A DNA stretch of 64,000 nt from Rhizomys pruinosus. Its lineage: Eukaryota > Chordata > Mammalia > Rodentia > Spalacidae. Shown here piece by piece: positions 11,055 to 22,261 of this stretch; within the stretch, counting starts at the first letter, position 1; each line of letters opens with the position of its first letter. The DNA lies in the NCBI GenBank assembly GCA_009823505.1, contig VZQC01005680.1:4770559-4834558 (forward strand), written 5' to 3'. Under the pieces are notes generated by a model that was given only the letters and a program-made list of their open reading frames with translations, was not told the DNA's origin and searched no databases. Both the position numbers and the translations under genes were made by a program.

Positions 11055-11455
11055 CACCTTCAGCTGTCAACTTGACACAACTAGGAGGAGGGAACCTCAG
11101 TTGAAGGATTTCCTTTATTGGATTGGGCTGAGGACATGCCTGGGAGGCATTTTCTTGCTGTTGAATTATGAGAGAGGGTCCAGGTCACTACAGGCAGTGC
11201 CACCCCTGGGCAGGTGGTACTGTGCTGTATAAGAAAGCAGGCTGAGCACCGGTCGGAGGAGCAAGCCAATGAGGAACATTCCTCCATGGTCTCTACTTCA
11301 GCTCCTGCCTCCGGGTTCCTGCTCTAAGTTTCTGTGTGGCTTCCTTCAAAGATGGGCTGTGCCTCTGAACTATAAGATGAGATACACCTTTTCCTCCCTA
11401 GATTGGTTTTGGTCAGTATTTTATCATAGCAGTAGTTTACCAAACTAGGATTAAA
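11055..11455 (+). mobile_element. MaLR-type LTR, sense
   Basis: agctgtcaacttgacacaac at the head, gtgctgtataagaaagcagg (TATA-like) in the middle, aactataagatgagatacac and a 3' end with atcatagcagtagtttacc. Same family as the antisense LTR at 60864-61268, which shows TG/CA ends and a 5-bp TSD. Confidence 0.7.
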
Positions 11456-11479
11456 ACTAAAATAAAAGTCATTTTAAAA

Positions 11480-11840
11480 AGAACTCAGTCATGGCAAAGG
11501 GGTAAAGTGTTTCTGATCAACTGTGAGCACCAGAGTTGGGATCCCCAGCACCCATATAAAAGCTGAAGGGGCACTGAAGCCCACCTGTGAACCCAGAACT
11601 CTGGAAGCAGAAGCGGGAGATCCCTGGGACAAGTGATCTCTGGTGCAGGAAAAACAGCCATCTCAATATCTACGGTATGGGGAGCAATCAATGAAGACAT
11701 AAAATCTCAACTTCAGGCCTCTACATGTTACCCGTCCCAGCATACAAACACAGGCCTGCAAGCCCACCGTGCAAGCATGTATATACAAGCACACACACAT
11801 GCATACATACATGCACACACACATCATTTTTGGTTCATAG
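11480..11840 (+). repeat. B4-type SINE, diverged
   Basis: ID-like head (aactcagtcatggcaaaggg), gggatccccagcacccatat, then B1-like middle and a tail with CACACA and CATACA runs (11790-11823). Confidence 0.55.
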
Positions 11841-12185
11841 TCTAAAATGCACTCCATAAAATCCCCACTTGTTATAGTCTTACAGTTAGGTTTTCATCCA
11901 CAAATGGAAGCTACTGAAGGTATTTTATACAGGAAGATCTTTAATGGCAGAAAATTTTCACTCTCCTCCCGAGTGCTGTTAGGACAAGCAGGTAAATTAA
12001 CAAGAGCTCATTTGAAACCTACATCAAATCTCAGGAAGCTGAAAGTGATGATACCACCCAGATCAGCTTCTAACAGTCACAAGACAGATTTCCTAGAAGA
12101 CATCACAAACTTCCTACTGAACATCTGTCTATGTGATGATCTGACAACTTTCATCAATAATCATAATAATTAATAATAATAATAA
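11841..12185. other. Unassigned
   Basis: A 108-codon plus frame (11847-12173) has no recognisable domain or splice context. It ends in an AT-rich (TAA)n-like patch at 12160-12188. Treated as non-coding. Confidence 0.3.
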
Positions 12186-12655
12186 CTAGAAAGGATGTGG
12201 CTCAGTTGGGAGAGCATTTGCCTGGCACACATGAAAATCTGAGTTCCGGGCTGGAGAGATGGCCTAGCGGTTAAGAGCGCTGACCGCTCTTACAGAGGAC
12301 CTGGGTTCGATCCCCAGCACCCACATGGCGGCCAAGAACCATCTGAAACTCCAGTTCCAGGAGAACTCCAGTTCCAGGGGAATCTGACACCCTCTTCTGA
12401 CCTCCTCAGCATTGCATGACACAGGTGCACAAACCTGCATGCAGACAGTACATTGATACACATACAGAAATAAATAAATAAAAAAAGAAAAGAAAATCTG
12501 AGTTCCAGACTCAGCACCACATAAAGGAGGCAGGGTGACTCAGACCTCTAAGGCCAGCATTCCAGAGGTAGAGGTGGTAGGTGCAGAAGTTCAAAATCAT
12601 CCTTGGCAATACAAAAGTTCAAGGGCAGTACATGAAACTCTGCCTCAAATTAGGT
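12186..12655 (+). repeat. B4 SINE split by a B2
   Basis: Left part: gatgtggctcagttgggaga to gaaaatctgagttcc (12247). Right part resumes at 12492 with the same gaaaatctgagttcc and runs through gccagcattccagaggtaga. The two halves rejoin without loss, so the B4 is older than the B2 inside it. Confidence 0.75.
12248..12491 (+). repeat. Young B2 with 17-bp internal duplication
   Basis: Complete B2 bounded by a perfect 15-bp direct repeat, gaaaatctgagttcc (12233-12247 and 12492-12506). It carries two tandem copies of ctccagttccaggagaa-type sequence (12348-12378). Three other B2 copies here share this duplication (17923, 38478, 43625), so it marks a subfamily. Confidence 0.9.
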
Positions 12656-12884
12656 TTAATGATAATTAATAATAATAAATAATAATCTTCTCTTTTGTGT
12701 CTTGCAAATTCCACAGTCTTTCCTTGTTTTGGGGAGGCTCTAACTTGAAACTACATGGAGACAGACATTCTGAGGAATTGATCTCCAGACTTTTGCAATG
12801 CACTGTAGACCTTACACAAGCATTGTGTAATGCTACATGAAAAACAAAAAATGAAAGTCGCTCAAGGCCAGTGTTCTAGCTTCA

Positions 12885-13205
12885 TTTCTGTTGCTATTAT
12901 AAAAATACCCTGACCTTAAGGAAGAAAGAATTTAACTTAGGAACTTAAGGAAGAAAGGATTTAACTTAGCTCAAAGTTCCAAGTTACACTCCAGCCTACT
13001 AGTGAAGTCACCAGGGCAGAAGCTTGAAAGAGCTGGTTACACCACAACCATAAAAAGGAGTAGAGAGCAAACACTGTTTTCAGGTCTCAGCTGCATTTCC
13101 CTGTTTTATACAGTCCTGGGCCCAGTTCATTAAATGGTGCCACAGACAATCATGGTGAGCATTCCTACCCTAATCAATCAAATAAGAAAAGCCCTAGCAG
13201 GCAGG
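12885..13205 (-). mobile_element. MaLR-type LTR, antisense
   Basis: tttctgttgctattataaaa is the antisense 3' end; accagggcagaagcttgaaa and tttatacagtcctgggcccag match the family seen at 60864 and 63718. A 26-bp tandem duplication (aacttaaggaagaaaggatt type) lies at 12918-12970. Confidence 0.6.
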
Positions 13206-13657
13206 GCCTGTAGGATACTGTTCCTGGGGAGACACGACCAAATGTCTACTCACCCCAGACCAAAGTAAGGACAACACCAAAGAGAAACTTGGGGAACCAA
13301 TGAGTTTGTGGGGGTCACTTATAGGAGTATGGTGAGGGGTTACTTACAGGAAATGAAATGACTTAAAGACAGCTGTGTCAAAAAAAAGCCCACCCAAGTA
13401 GGACAGGCTAAACCCATAATGACCAAACAGGATCACTGAGAAGTAATAGGGACGGCATGCTTCTCTGTGCTCTCTAGCAGGAAAGCCATAATCTTAATTC
13501 CAACCAGACCCCTTCCACAGAACAGCTTAGGGTCACGTAGCCCTGATGTCTCCTCTTGGAGATGTGACCTATCAGCTTTCTCTTCTTTATGTTGACCAAT
13601 CCAAAACTAAGGGAAAACACTAAAACCCTTAAAATATTGGCTCTCCCCAGAGAACTT
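13206..13657 (-). mobile_element. MT-type LTR, antisense, cut by L1
   Basis: gatactgttcctggggagac at the left is shared with 45460 and 52461. It continues through ggggaaccaatgagtttgtg and tgacctatcagctttctct. The L1 target-site repeat (tggagtctcag) follows at once at 13658; after the L1, at 19791, the sequence continues with gttctgaatccccctctcc, which may be the rest of this LTR. Confidence 0.6.
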
Positions 13658-13917
13658 TGGAGTCTCAGATATATATAGTATATATATATAATAATATATA
13701 TATTATTATTATTTTTTTTTTTTTAAGGATTCAAATATAATAGCCAGTTTGTTTTCAGATCACAAGGAGTATATTAATGTTGCTCAGTTTGTGATACAAT
13801 TAGGTAACTGGTGCTAGCATGCACAGATGAAGGATACCATTCGTTGTTTGTTTTTCTGGGACTGTGTTACTTCACTCAGCATGGTATCTTGTAGCTCCAG
13901 CCATTTACCTGCAAAGC

Positions 13918-16900
13918 TCATGATGGCATCTTTCTTACCACTGCATAGAACTCCATTGTGAGGGCTGGAGAGATGGCCTAGCGATTAAGAGCGCCACCGA
14001 CTGCTCTTGCAGAGGACCCAGGTTCCATCCCCAGCACCCACATGGTGGCTGAGAACCATCTTTAACTCCAGTTCTAGAGGAATCTGACACGATCTTCTGA
14101 CCTCTGAGGCATTGCATAACACGGGTGCACAAACCTGCATGCAGACAGTACATTCATACACATACAAGAATAAATAAAAAATTAAAAAATTAAAAAAAAA
14201 GAACTCCATTGTGTAGATGTACCACATTTTCTCTATCCACTCATCAGTTGAGGGGCACTTGGGTTGGTTCCAGCTCCTTGCTAGTGTAAAGAGAGCTGCA
14301 ATAACCATGGCTGTGCATGTATCTCTGTTGTAAGATGAGTCTTGTGGGTATATGCCCAGGAGTGGTATGGCTGGGTCGGGTGGCAAGTTCATTCCAAGTC
14401 TTCCAAGGGTTCTCCACACTGCTTTCCATAGTGGCTGTACGAGTTTACATTCCCACAAGCAGTGGATGAATGTTCCCCTTTCCCCACAACCTCTTCAACA
14501 CTTGGTATCATTTGTTTTCTTGATCCTAGCCAGTCTTATTGGAGTAAGATGATATCTTAAAGTGGTTTTGATTTTGCATTTCCTTAATTATTAGGGATGT
14601 TGAACACTTCTTAAGATGTTTCTCAGTCATCTCTATTTCCTCACTTGTGAAGTCTCTGTTCAGTTCTTTGCTCCATGTATTGAGTGGGTCATTTGTTTTC
14701 TTTCTTCTTTGTTTTTTGAGTAGTTTATATATTCTGGAAATCAATGCTTTGTCAGAAGTTTCTGCAGTGAAGGTTTCCTCCCACTCTGTGGGTTTTCTCT
14801 TCACTTCTTTGATTGTTTCTTTTGATGTACAAAAGCTTTTGAATTTAATGAGGTCCCATTTGTCAATTGTCGACCTTAATTCTTGTGCAGGTGCTGTCTG
14901 ATTTAGGAAGTCTTTTCCTATGCCTATGTCTCGTAGTCTGCTGCCAACTTTTTCTTCTATCGCCTTCAGAGTTTTGGGTTTCATGTTGAGGTCTTTAATC
15001 CATCTGGAATTGACTTTTGTACAGGGTGAGAGGTAGGGGTTTAACTTTATTCTTCTACAAGTGGTGATCCAGTTTTGCCAGCACCACTTGCTGAAGATGC
15101 CTTCTTTCCTCCATTGTGTCTTCTTGGCCCCCTTGACAAATATGAGATGGCTGAAATTGTATGTGCTCAGATTTGGATCTTCAGTTTTGTTCCATTGGTC
15201 AACAGTTCTGTTTTTGTGCCAGTACCAGGCTGTTTTTATGACTATAGCCCTGTAGTACAGTTTGAAGTCTGGTGTAGAGATTCCCCCTGTATTCCTCTTT
15301 TCACTCAGAGTTGTTTTGACTATTCAGGATCTTTTGTTTTTCCAAATGAAATTAAGGACTTTTTTTCCAAGCCTGAAGAAACTCTTGGGGATTTTAATTA
15401 AATCTATACAAGACTTTGGATAGAATGGACATTTTTACTATATTTATTTTCCCAATCCATGAGCATGGGAGGTTTTTCCATCTTCTGATGTCTTCTTCAA
15501 TTTCCTTTTTCAAAGGGTTTAAAATTTTGATCTTTGGTGTCTTTGGTTAGGGTTGTTCCTAGGTATTTTATTGCTTTTGAGGCTATTGTGAGTGGGAAGG
15601 TCTCCTTGAAATCCTTCTTCAGTTGCTTGTTGTTGGTGTAAAGAAAAGCTACTGATTTTTCTAGTTTAATTTTGTATCCTGACACTTTACTGAAGCTCTT
15701 AATCATTTCTAGGAGTTTTCTGGTGGAGTTTTTAGCATCCCTTAAGTAAACAATCATATCATCAGCAAATAGGGATAGTTTGACTTCCTCTTTTCCAATT
15801 AGTACTCCTTTAATATCCTTTTCTTGCCTTATTGCTCTAGCAAGTGTTTCAAGCACTATATTGAAGAGGAGTGGTGATAGGGGGCAGCCTTGCCGAGTTC
15901 CTACCTTTAAAGGGAATGTTTCTGTCATTTCCCCATTTAGGATGATATTGGCTGTGGGTTTCCTGTATATGGCTTTGATTACATTGAGGAATGATCCCTC
16001 CAATCCAATTCCTTCTAGGACTTTAAGCATGAAGGGATGCTGGATTTTGTCAAAGGCTTTTTCAGCATCAATTGAGATGATGGTGTGGTTTTTGTCTTTG
16101 ATTCCGTTTATGTGTTTGATGATGTTTATTGATTTTCGTATGTTGAACCATCCCTGCATCTCTGGTATGAATCCAACTTGGTCATGATGGATGATCTTCT
16201 TGATGTGGGTCTGTATGCGATTTGCCAGTATTCTGTTTAGAATTTTGGCATCTGTGTTCATGAGGGAGATGGGTCTATAATTCTCCTTTTTAGTTGGATC
16301 TTTGCCTGGTTTTGGTAATAGAGTGATGTTGGCTTCATAGAAGGAATTTGGGAGAATTCCCTCTGATTGTATACTTCTAAACAGTTTCAGAAATAATGGT
16401 TGTAGGTCTTTTTGAAATGTTTTATAGAATTCTGCTGTGAAACCGTCTGGGCCTGGGCTTTTTTTAGTTGGGAGGCTTCTTACTACATCCTCTATTTCTT
16501 CATATGTTATGGGTCTGTTTAAGCTGCTGGTCTCCTCTTGGCCAAGCTTTGGTGATTCCCAGGATTTCAGATATTCATCCATTTCTTCTAGATTTTCAAA
16601 CTTGGTAGAATATAGGTTCTTGTAATATTCCCATATAATTTTCTTGATCTTTTCCTTGTCCGTTGTGATATTTCCCTTTTCATCACAGATTGTATTGATT
16701 TGGAGTTGTTCCTTCTTTCTTTTTGTTAACTGGGCTAGAGGTCTGTCTATCTTGTTTATTCTTTCAAAGAACCAACTTTTGGCTTCATTGATTTTTTGTA
16801 TTGTTTTCTTTGTTTCTATTTCATTGATTTCTGCTCTGATTTTTGTTATTTCTTCCTGTCTGTTGCGTTTAGGGTTCATCTGTTGTTGCCTCTCAAGTGC

Positions 16901-17879
16901 TTTTAGCTGTAGTGTTAGATCATTCACTTGTGCTCTTTCTGTTTTTCTAATGTAGGCACCCAGGGCTATAAACTTCCCTCTTAGGACTGCTTTTAAGGTA
17001 TCCCATAGGTTTTGTTGTGTTGTATTGTCATTGTCATTCAGTTCCAGGAATGCTTTTATTTCTTTCTTTATCTCTTCCTTGACCCATTCATTATTCAAGA
17101 GTGTGTTGTTTAGTCTCCATGTGTTCTGTAGGTAGTAGGTCTTATCCTGGTGTTGATGTTGAACTTTATTGCACTATGGTCTGATAGAATGCATGAAATT
17201 ATTTCAATCTTTTTGTATTTGTGGAGGTTTCTTCTGTGTCCCAGTATGTGGTCGATTTTGGAGAATGTTCCATGGGGTGCTGAGTAGAAAGTGTATTGTC
17301 TGGTATTAGGGTGGAATATTTGGTAGATGTCTGTGAGGTCCATTTGGTGTATCATATCGTTCAGTTCAGATGTCTCTCTGTTTATTCTTTGTCCTGTTGA
17401 CCTTTCCAAAGAGCTCAGTGGGGTATTGAAGTCCCCTACTATGAGTGTACCAGGGTTAATCTGTGCCTTGTGGTCCTGGAAAATTGTCTTTATAAATTTT
17501 GGTGCACCAGAGTTTGGTGCATATATATTCATAATTGTGAAAGCTTCATGGTTAATTATTCCTTTGATAAAAATGTAATGGCCTTCTTTGTCTCTTCTGA
17601 TTTCCTTTACTTTGAAGTCTATTTTGTCTGATATTAATATAGCAACACCTGCTTTCTTTTTGGTACCATTTGCTTGGAATATTTTTTCCATTCTTTCACT
17701 TTAAGGTGGTGCCTGTCCTTGAACGTAAGATGCATTTCTTATCGACAGCCATCTGTCGATGGGTTCTGTTTCCTAATCCAATCTACCAGTCTATGTCTTT
17801 TGATTTGGGAGCTTAGTCCATTAATATTTAGGGTTATGACTGATAGGTTTGTGTTGCTTCCTTTCACCTTATTATCCAT
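13918..17879 (-). pseudogene. L1 ORF2: endonuclease and reverse transcriptase, broken
   Basis: Encodes the L1 endonuclease/reverse transcriptase that nicks target DNA and copies RNA at the nick. The start codon is at 17879-17877; it opens MDNKVKGSNTNLSVITLNI, the endonuclease head. An in-frame TAA falls next to the conserved E-x-H-L motif near 17735, and there are frame changes before 17691 and near 17104. The endonuclease frame (17691-17110) has GDFNTPLSSL and SDHSAIKF. The long frame 17098-15497 holds the reverse transcriptase with the catalytic FADD box ([11 protein letters not shown]) and the [14 protein letters not shown] motif. Frames 14984-14526 and 14458-13985 are the C-terminal part, interrupted by a B2. 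The native stop TGA is at 13920-13918. Confidence 0.9.
13961..14199 (+). repeat. B2 SINE inside L1 ORF2
   Basis: Complete sense B2 (agggctggagagatggccta to the A-rich tail) inserted near the ORF2 C-terminus. Perfect 14-bp target-site duplication agaactccattgtg at 13947-13960 and 14200-14213. It lacks the 17-bp internal duplication. Confidence 0.95.
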
Positions 17880-17922
17880 TTGCGGTTTTGGTTTAGGTTT
17901 CTACTTCTGCAGTTATGCTTTT

Positions 17923-18167
17923 TTAAATTTTTTTATTTTATTTATTTCTGTATGTGTATGAATGTACTGTCTGCATGCGGGTCTGTGCACCCATGTCGTG
18001 CAATGCCTTGGAGGTCAGAAGAGGGTGTCGGATTCCCCTAGAACTGGAATTCTCCTGGAATTGGAGTTTCAGATGGTTCTCGGCCACCATGTGGGTGCTG
18101 GGTATCAAACCCGGGTGCTCTGTAAGAGCAGTTGGCGCTCTTAACCACTAGGCCATCTCTCCAGCCC
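17923..18167 (-). repeat. B2 SINE between L1 ORF1 and ORF2
   Basis: Complete antisense B2 with A-rich tail complement at 17923-17945. Perfect 16-bp target-site duplication ctgcagttatgctttt at 17907-17922 and 18168-18183. It carries the 17-bp internal duplication of the young B2 group. Confidence 0.95.
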
Positions 18168-18197
18168 CTGCAGTTATGCTTTTATTGATTTCTCTTT

Positions 18198-19368
18198 CTA
18201 GGTGCCTGGGGATGGTTGCTCCTTTCTCTTCCTTTGAATTGTGTCAAGTATTCTCTGAAGGGCTAGTTTTCTGGACATGTATTCTTTCATCTTGTTTATG
18301 TCATGGAAGATTTTTCTCTCTCCTTCAACTATAATCAACATTTTTGCTGGTTATAGTAACCTGGGTTGGCATCTATAGTCCTTTAACACTGGGAATGCTT
18401 TGCTCCACATTCTTCTTGCTTTCATAGTTTGCACTGAGAAGTCAGTTGTAATTCTGATAGGTTTCCCCTTATAAGTAACTTGTTGTTTTTCTCTTGTGGC
18501 TTTCAGAATTTTGTCTTTTTGGGGGGCTCCTAGCATTTTAACTAAGATATGGCATGGAGAGTTTCTTTTCTGATCTTGTCTGTTTGGAGTTCTATGTGCC
18601 TCTTGTATTTGTATTGGTTTGTCTTTTTTTTTAGTTTGGGGAAATTTTCATCTATTATTCTGATGAAGATCTGATCAATACCATTTTCTTGGGATTCTTC
18701 TCCTTCCTCTATTCCTATGATGTGTAGGTTTGATCTTTTCATAGTGTCCCACAGTTCCTGGTTGTTCCACTTTTGTGTATTTCTAAATTTTTCATAATCT
18801 TTACTTGAGGTTTTTAGTTGTTCTTTGTTATCTTCCAGGTCTGATATTCTTTGTTCTGCTTCCTCCATTCTACTTCTGAGGCTTTTTCCATTCCTTTCCT
18901 CTTGATTGGACGAGTGGTAGATTTCCTTTTTCATTTCATCTTGTGATTTCTTTAGTATTTCCACTTTCTTTTGGAGCTTCTCAATCTCTTCCTGTAGCTC
19001 TTTGCTTTGCTTGTTGGTTTCCTTATCTTTTTCAACATGGGATCTTTTCAGTGTTTCCCCTTCCTTCTGGAGTTTTGTCATTCTCTCTCTCTCTCTAGGT
19101 CCTTCTTGAGTTTTTCATTCTCTTTTCTTAATTCTTTGACTTGCTCTTTATAATCTTGTACTTCTTTAAGTATGTTCACAATTGTACTTCTAATATCTGT
19201 GTCCTGGGCCATCCCCAGGGGGATCCCACTGCAGGCATCTTCCACAGGGTTGGTAGAGCTTGGTGTGGAATTATCCTGCACATTTCCCATGTTGTCTCTT
19301 CTTCGGGTCCCTGGCATGTGTGTTTTTCTTTGCCTATATTCCAATGTGAATCCCAAATGCCTCTTCAC
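18198..19368 (-). pseudogene. L1 ORF1: RNA-binding protein, broken
   Basis: Encodes the L1 nucleic-acid chaperone that coats L1 RNA. From the start at 19368 an N-terminal region leads into a Lys/Glu-rich coiled coil (frames 19368-19078 and 19081-18542), then the conserved RNA-binding domain (EEGEESQENGIDQIFIRIID) and C-terminal domain (KARRMWSKAFPVLKDYRCQ; frame 18536-18351). The stop TAG is at 18200-18198. Three breaks are visible: a frameshift in a GA run near 19085-19098, a frameshift in a run of A near 18628-18636, and an in-frame TAA near 18351. Confidence 0.9.
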
Positions 19369-19779
19369 TGTGTCAAAGGCTTGGTTTGCTTGCCTCCTTC
19401 AGATGCCTTCCTTGTTTCTTCGATTGATTTGTTTTTCTCCTTTTCTCTTTGCTTATGGAGTGTTGACTTGCTCTTCCCTTTCCTGTTCTGAAAGTTCTCC
19501 AAAGGATCCACTTGGACACTCCTTCAGCAATCCCAGTGGAGGGTGTGGGGGGAAGGGCTGCTTAGCCCATGCCCCAGTACCTGTGCTTCAGGTGGTCGTG
19601 GGAGATCCCCATTCTCAAGACTCACACAGGTCCACCTTTTATACCAGCTGGGAGGACAACTCTACCCCCACAGCCACACAAACCAATCGAGCCAAAGACA
19701 ATTAAATCAAACCAAACAATCTGCCTGGCTGAAGCACCCAGCTCCTACCTGTGCTTCAGGTGGTCTTGAGAGATCTCCC
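19369..19779 (-). promoter_or_regulatory. L1 5' UTR with partial tandem monomers
   Basis: The motif ctgtgcttcaggtggtc occurs at 19581 and again at 19749, 168 bases apart, with flanking similarity. This is the layout of tandem promoter monomers as known from murine L1. About one full monomer and part of a second are present before the target-site repeat. Promoter activity is inferred from family knowledge. Confidence 0.65.
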
Positions 19780-19790
19780 TGGAGTCTCAG

Positions 19791-19863
19791 GTTCTGAATC
19801 CCCCTCTCCACCTGAGGAGAGCTTTCTCTGTATAAATGTGTGTGTACTGTCATTCTTTATGTG
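19791..19863. repeat. Probable remainder of the L1 target LTR
   Basis: Sequence directly right of the L1 duplication. If the L1 landed in the LTR at 13206-13657, this is the other side of that LTR. Not enough sequence to prove it. Confidence 0.35.
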
Positions 19864-19876
19864 TATGAATGTGATT

Positions 19877-20031
19877 ATTATTATTTTTTGGTCTTTTCGA
19901 GACAGGGTCTCCCTGTATTCCCAGCTGTCCTGGAACTCACCCTATAGACCAGGCTGGCCTTGAACTCACAAAGATCCACCTGCCTCTGCCTCCCCAGTGC
20001 TAGGATAAAGGCGTGCGCCACCACGCCCAGC
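19877..20031 (-). repeat. B1 SINE, antisense, with TSD
   Basis: Antisense B1 (ttcgagacagggtctccctg to gtgcgccaccacgcccagc) with the target-site duplication tatgaatgtgatt at 19864-19876 and 20032-20044. Low divergence suggests a recent insertion. Confidence 0.9.
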
Positions 20032-20189
20032 TATGAATGTGATTCTTATTTTTCACTAAATGTTTATTTCTTTGCTCTCTGCTGATCTGCGATTTTTGTC
20101 TTATCTTTTAATTCTTTAATTGGCTAAGAAAATAAACCCAATTTTCACTGCTAGACAAATAATATGCCACCTGCCAACTGACCAAGTGT

Positions 20190-20430
20190 TCAAATGCTGG
20201 AGCTTGTAGGCAACATTCCTCATTCAAAACACCACAGAGCTTGAGGCACAGTCCATCATGGCAGGGAAGTCAAGACAGAAGCTCGAAGCACTGGTCACAT
20301 CACATCCACAATCAGGAAAAGAAACCAATTAGTGCATTCTGCTGCTCCGAACTGTGAGGCAAAACAAATCTTTCCTCCCTTAAGTTAGTTGTTTTTGTCA
20401 GCTAATTGGTCACAGTTGTGAGAAAAACAA
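20190..20430 (-). repeat. MaLR LTR remnants
   Basis: gaggcacagtccatcatggc and ctggtcacatcacatccaca resemble the antisense MT-type LTR at 9640. The right part (aatctttcctcccttaagtt) resembles a sense LTR 3' end. Rearranged and old. Confidence 0.4.
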
Positions 20431-20599
20431 CTCATATCCCGTCCCATACAACGGTATGATGCTCTCCAAGATTCCTTGAATTACAGTCATTTGATTTCCC
20501 ATCCATAGTTGTAGAACAAAATCCTCCAAACAAAACAGCTGCCATCTTCATCAGATCACTTTATTCATGTAAATGGTCTTTTACTGTGTGTAAGAGACC

Positions 20600-21000
20600 A
20601 TGGCTATGGGGTTTGTTGACCATTAACAGTCCACATAGAAGGGGGGGTGCAAGTCCATAGACCCTCGCCTGATATTTCAGCCACCCCTCACAGCCATTTT
20701 GTGCAGTTCTGCCCTAATTTAATGTGGCCTCTGGATCTCAGGAGGGACTAGAGGTTCACTAAGGGATCTCCACCTGTGGAGCTGTGGGGACGCCATCCTC
20801 CGTGCTGACTGAAAACTCCAGTACAGCTGGTTGGGGGTCCCTCCCACTCCTGGAAGTAACCCCTCACCCATAGTCTATAAATAAGCCAAATACACCCATT
20901 GGTTTCCCAGAGGAAACTTTGGTGGAGTTGAGCTATAGTTTGTCATTGAGGCCTTATTGGGGCAGGGAGTAGACATAGTTTTTGTCTCCCCAAGGAAGGA
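20600..21000 (+). repeat. MT-type LTR, sense
   Basis: Contains aagtaacccctcacccatag, ctataaataagccaaataca and cacccattggtttcccagag, the 3' half of MT LTRs (complement of the copies at 13206, 45460 and 52461). It ends around tgtctccccaaggaagg. Confidence 0.55.
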
Positions 21001-21753
21001 AGGAATTCTCACAATAATAGTGTGGCCCATAGTAGAGTCTTACTAAATTTTAGGTAGGAGGGTATGATAACCTGTCCCTGGTCACAAAGGCTGAGCTCTC
21101 CCACTTTGCCTCACTCTTTATCAGGAGAATGATTTCTATCTCTGTTCCCCATCAGGTCACGGAAGACATAAACCAGCCAACTCAGTCATGTTGCTTCGCC
21201 TATTCTCACCAAATGTACAGCAAACCAATCTTATCTGCTGCTATCATTTTCATGCAAATTTTAAAGGCCTCATTAAAGCGATGGAGGCCGAGATTCCACA
21301 GGAATTTACAGAGTCATCCGGGAGACGCCAGATAATGAGATACTGGAGAGAAGAGATGATTTGCTAAGTTATCAAAGAAGCCATTCTGTGTTTAGCTGTA
21401 AGCATTGTTCATTCTGGCTTAATTAGAAACACTGGTTAACCCGGAGTCAGACTGACATTTTATCTTGTGGCCATAGATCTAATTGAGTCCTCATTGAAAT
21501 GTGTGTTAGCAACCAAGAAATTCAACCCTGACGTTAGCTATATGGGCTCCAAAGAAACCAAGTAATACACATAAAAGATGGCAAGACAGTGGCATTTGTG
21601 AACGTTTTCTTATTTTTTATTTAACATATGTGTTTACTCATGTAAATGAACAGGCATGGGGCTGGGCCATCTGTGGAATATACTGATAAGAGATGTGACC
21701 CAAGATTTCTAGAAGGGTTCACTCTAAGAAGGAAAAGGAAAAGTTGCTTCAGC
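21001..21753. other. Unassigned, non-repetitive-looking
   Basis: No SINE, LTR or L1 motif and no simple repeat from about 21130 to 21560. No frame above 70 codons. Base composition is balanced. A candidate for single-copy, possibly conserved, non-coding sequence. The right end abuts a B2 target repeat. Confidence 0.35.
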
Positions 21754-21867
21754 TCCAGGGGAACCCAACGCCTTTCTCTGACCTCCTCTGGCATTGCATG
21801 GCACAGATGCACTTAAACACGTGCAGCCAATACACCCATATACATAAAATAAAAATATTTTTAAAAG
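21754..21867 (+). repeat. 5'-truncated B2 with TSD
   Basis: Only the B2 3' half (tccaggggaacccaacgcc to the A-rich tail) is present, between direct repeats aagttgcttcagc at 21741-21753 and 21868-21880. The duplication shows that truncation happened at insertion. Confidence 0.85.
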
Positions 21868-22054
21868 AAGTTGCTTCAGCCTGTCTGTATCTCATTTTTC
21901 CTTCCTTAGAAAATGAGAGTTATATTGCTCAAAGGGTTTTGGGGAGCAATAAAGGATAAATAACACAAAATTTATTATGTATGAATAAGCAACATAGATG
22001 ATATGTGGAAAAATGAGTAAAGAGATGGGAGATAGACAATAGAGGATTGGTGGA

Positions 22055-22214
22055 AGAAGAGACGGCTCAGCAGTTAGGTGCAGCAGCTGCTTTTGCAGAG
22101 GACCCAAATTTAGTTCCCAGCACCCACGTGGCAGATAACAACTATCCATAACCCCACTTCCAGAGGATCTCATGCCCTCTTCTGACCTCTGTGGGAATTG
22201 GATGACATGGGTGG

Positions 22215-22261
<47 letters not shown>

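Larger units (their letters stand above)
13669..19779 (-). mobile_element. Near full-length L1 retrotransposon
   Basis: Autonomous LINE-1 on the minus strand: 5' UTR (19779-19369), ORF1 (19368-18198), short spacer, ORF2 (17879-13918), 3' UTR of about 200 bp and an AT-rich tail (13724-13669). The direct repeat tggagtctcag at 13658-13668 and 19780-19790 is an 11-bp candidate target-site duplication; the right copy begins exactly where similarity to the 5' UTR monomer stops. Net of two later B2 insertions the element is about 5.6 kb. Both genes are broken by a few frameshifts and stop codons, several in mononucleotide or GA runs, so it is fairly young but inactive. Confidence 0.9.

Noticed and set aside
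11847..12173. 108-codon plus-strand frame as a small gene
   Set aside because: No motif, no promoter or splice signals visible, ends in an AT-rich repeat.
12248..12300. tRNA genes at SINE heads
   Set aside because: B2, B3 and ID heads are tRNA-derived and have internal promoter boxes, but they lack a complete tRNA fold and sit in full SINE bodies.
15780..16187. Plus-strand frame of 135 codons inside the L1
   Set aside because: It is the shadow of the ORF2 reverse transcriptase frame on the other strand.
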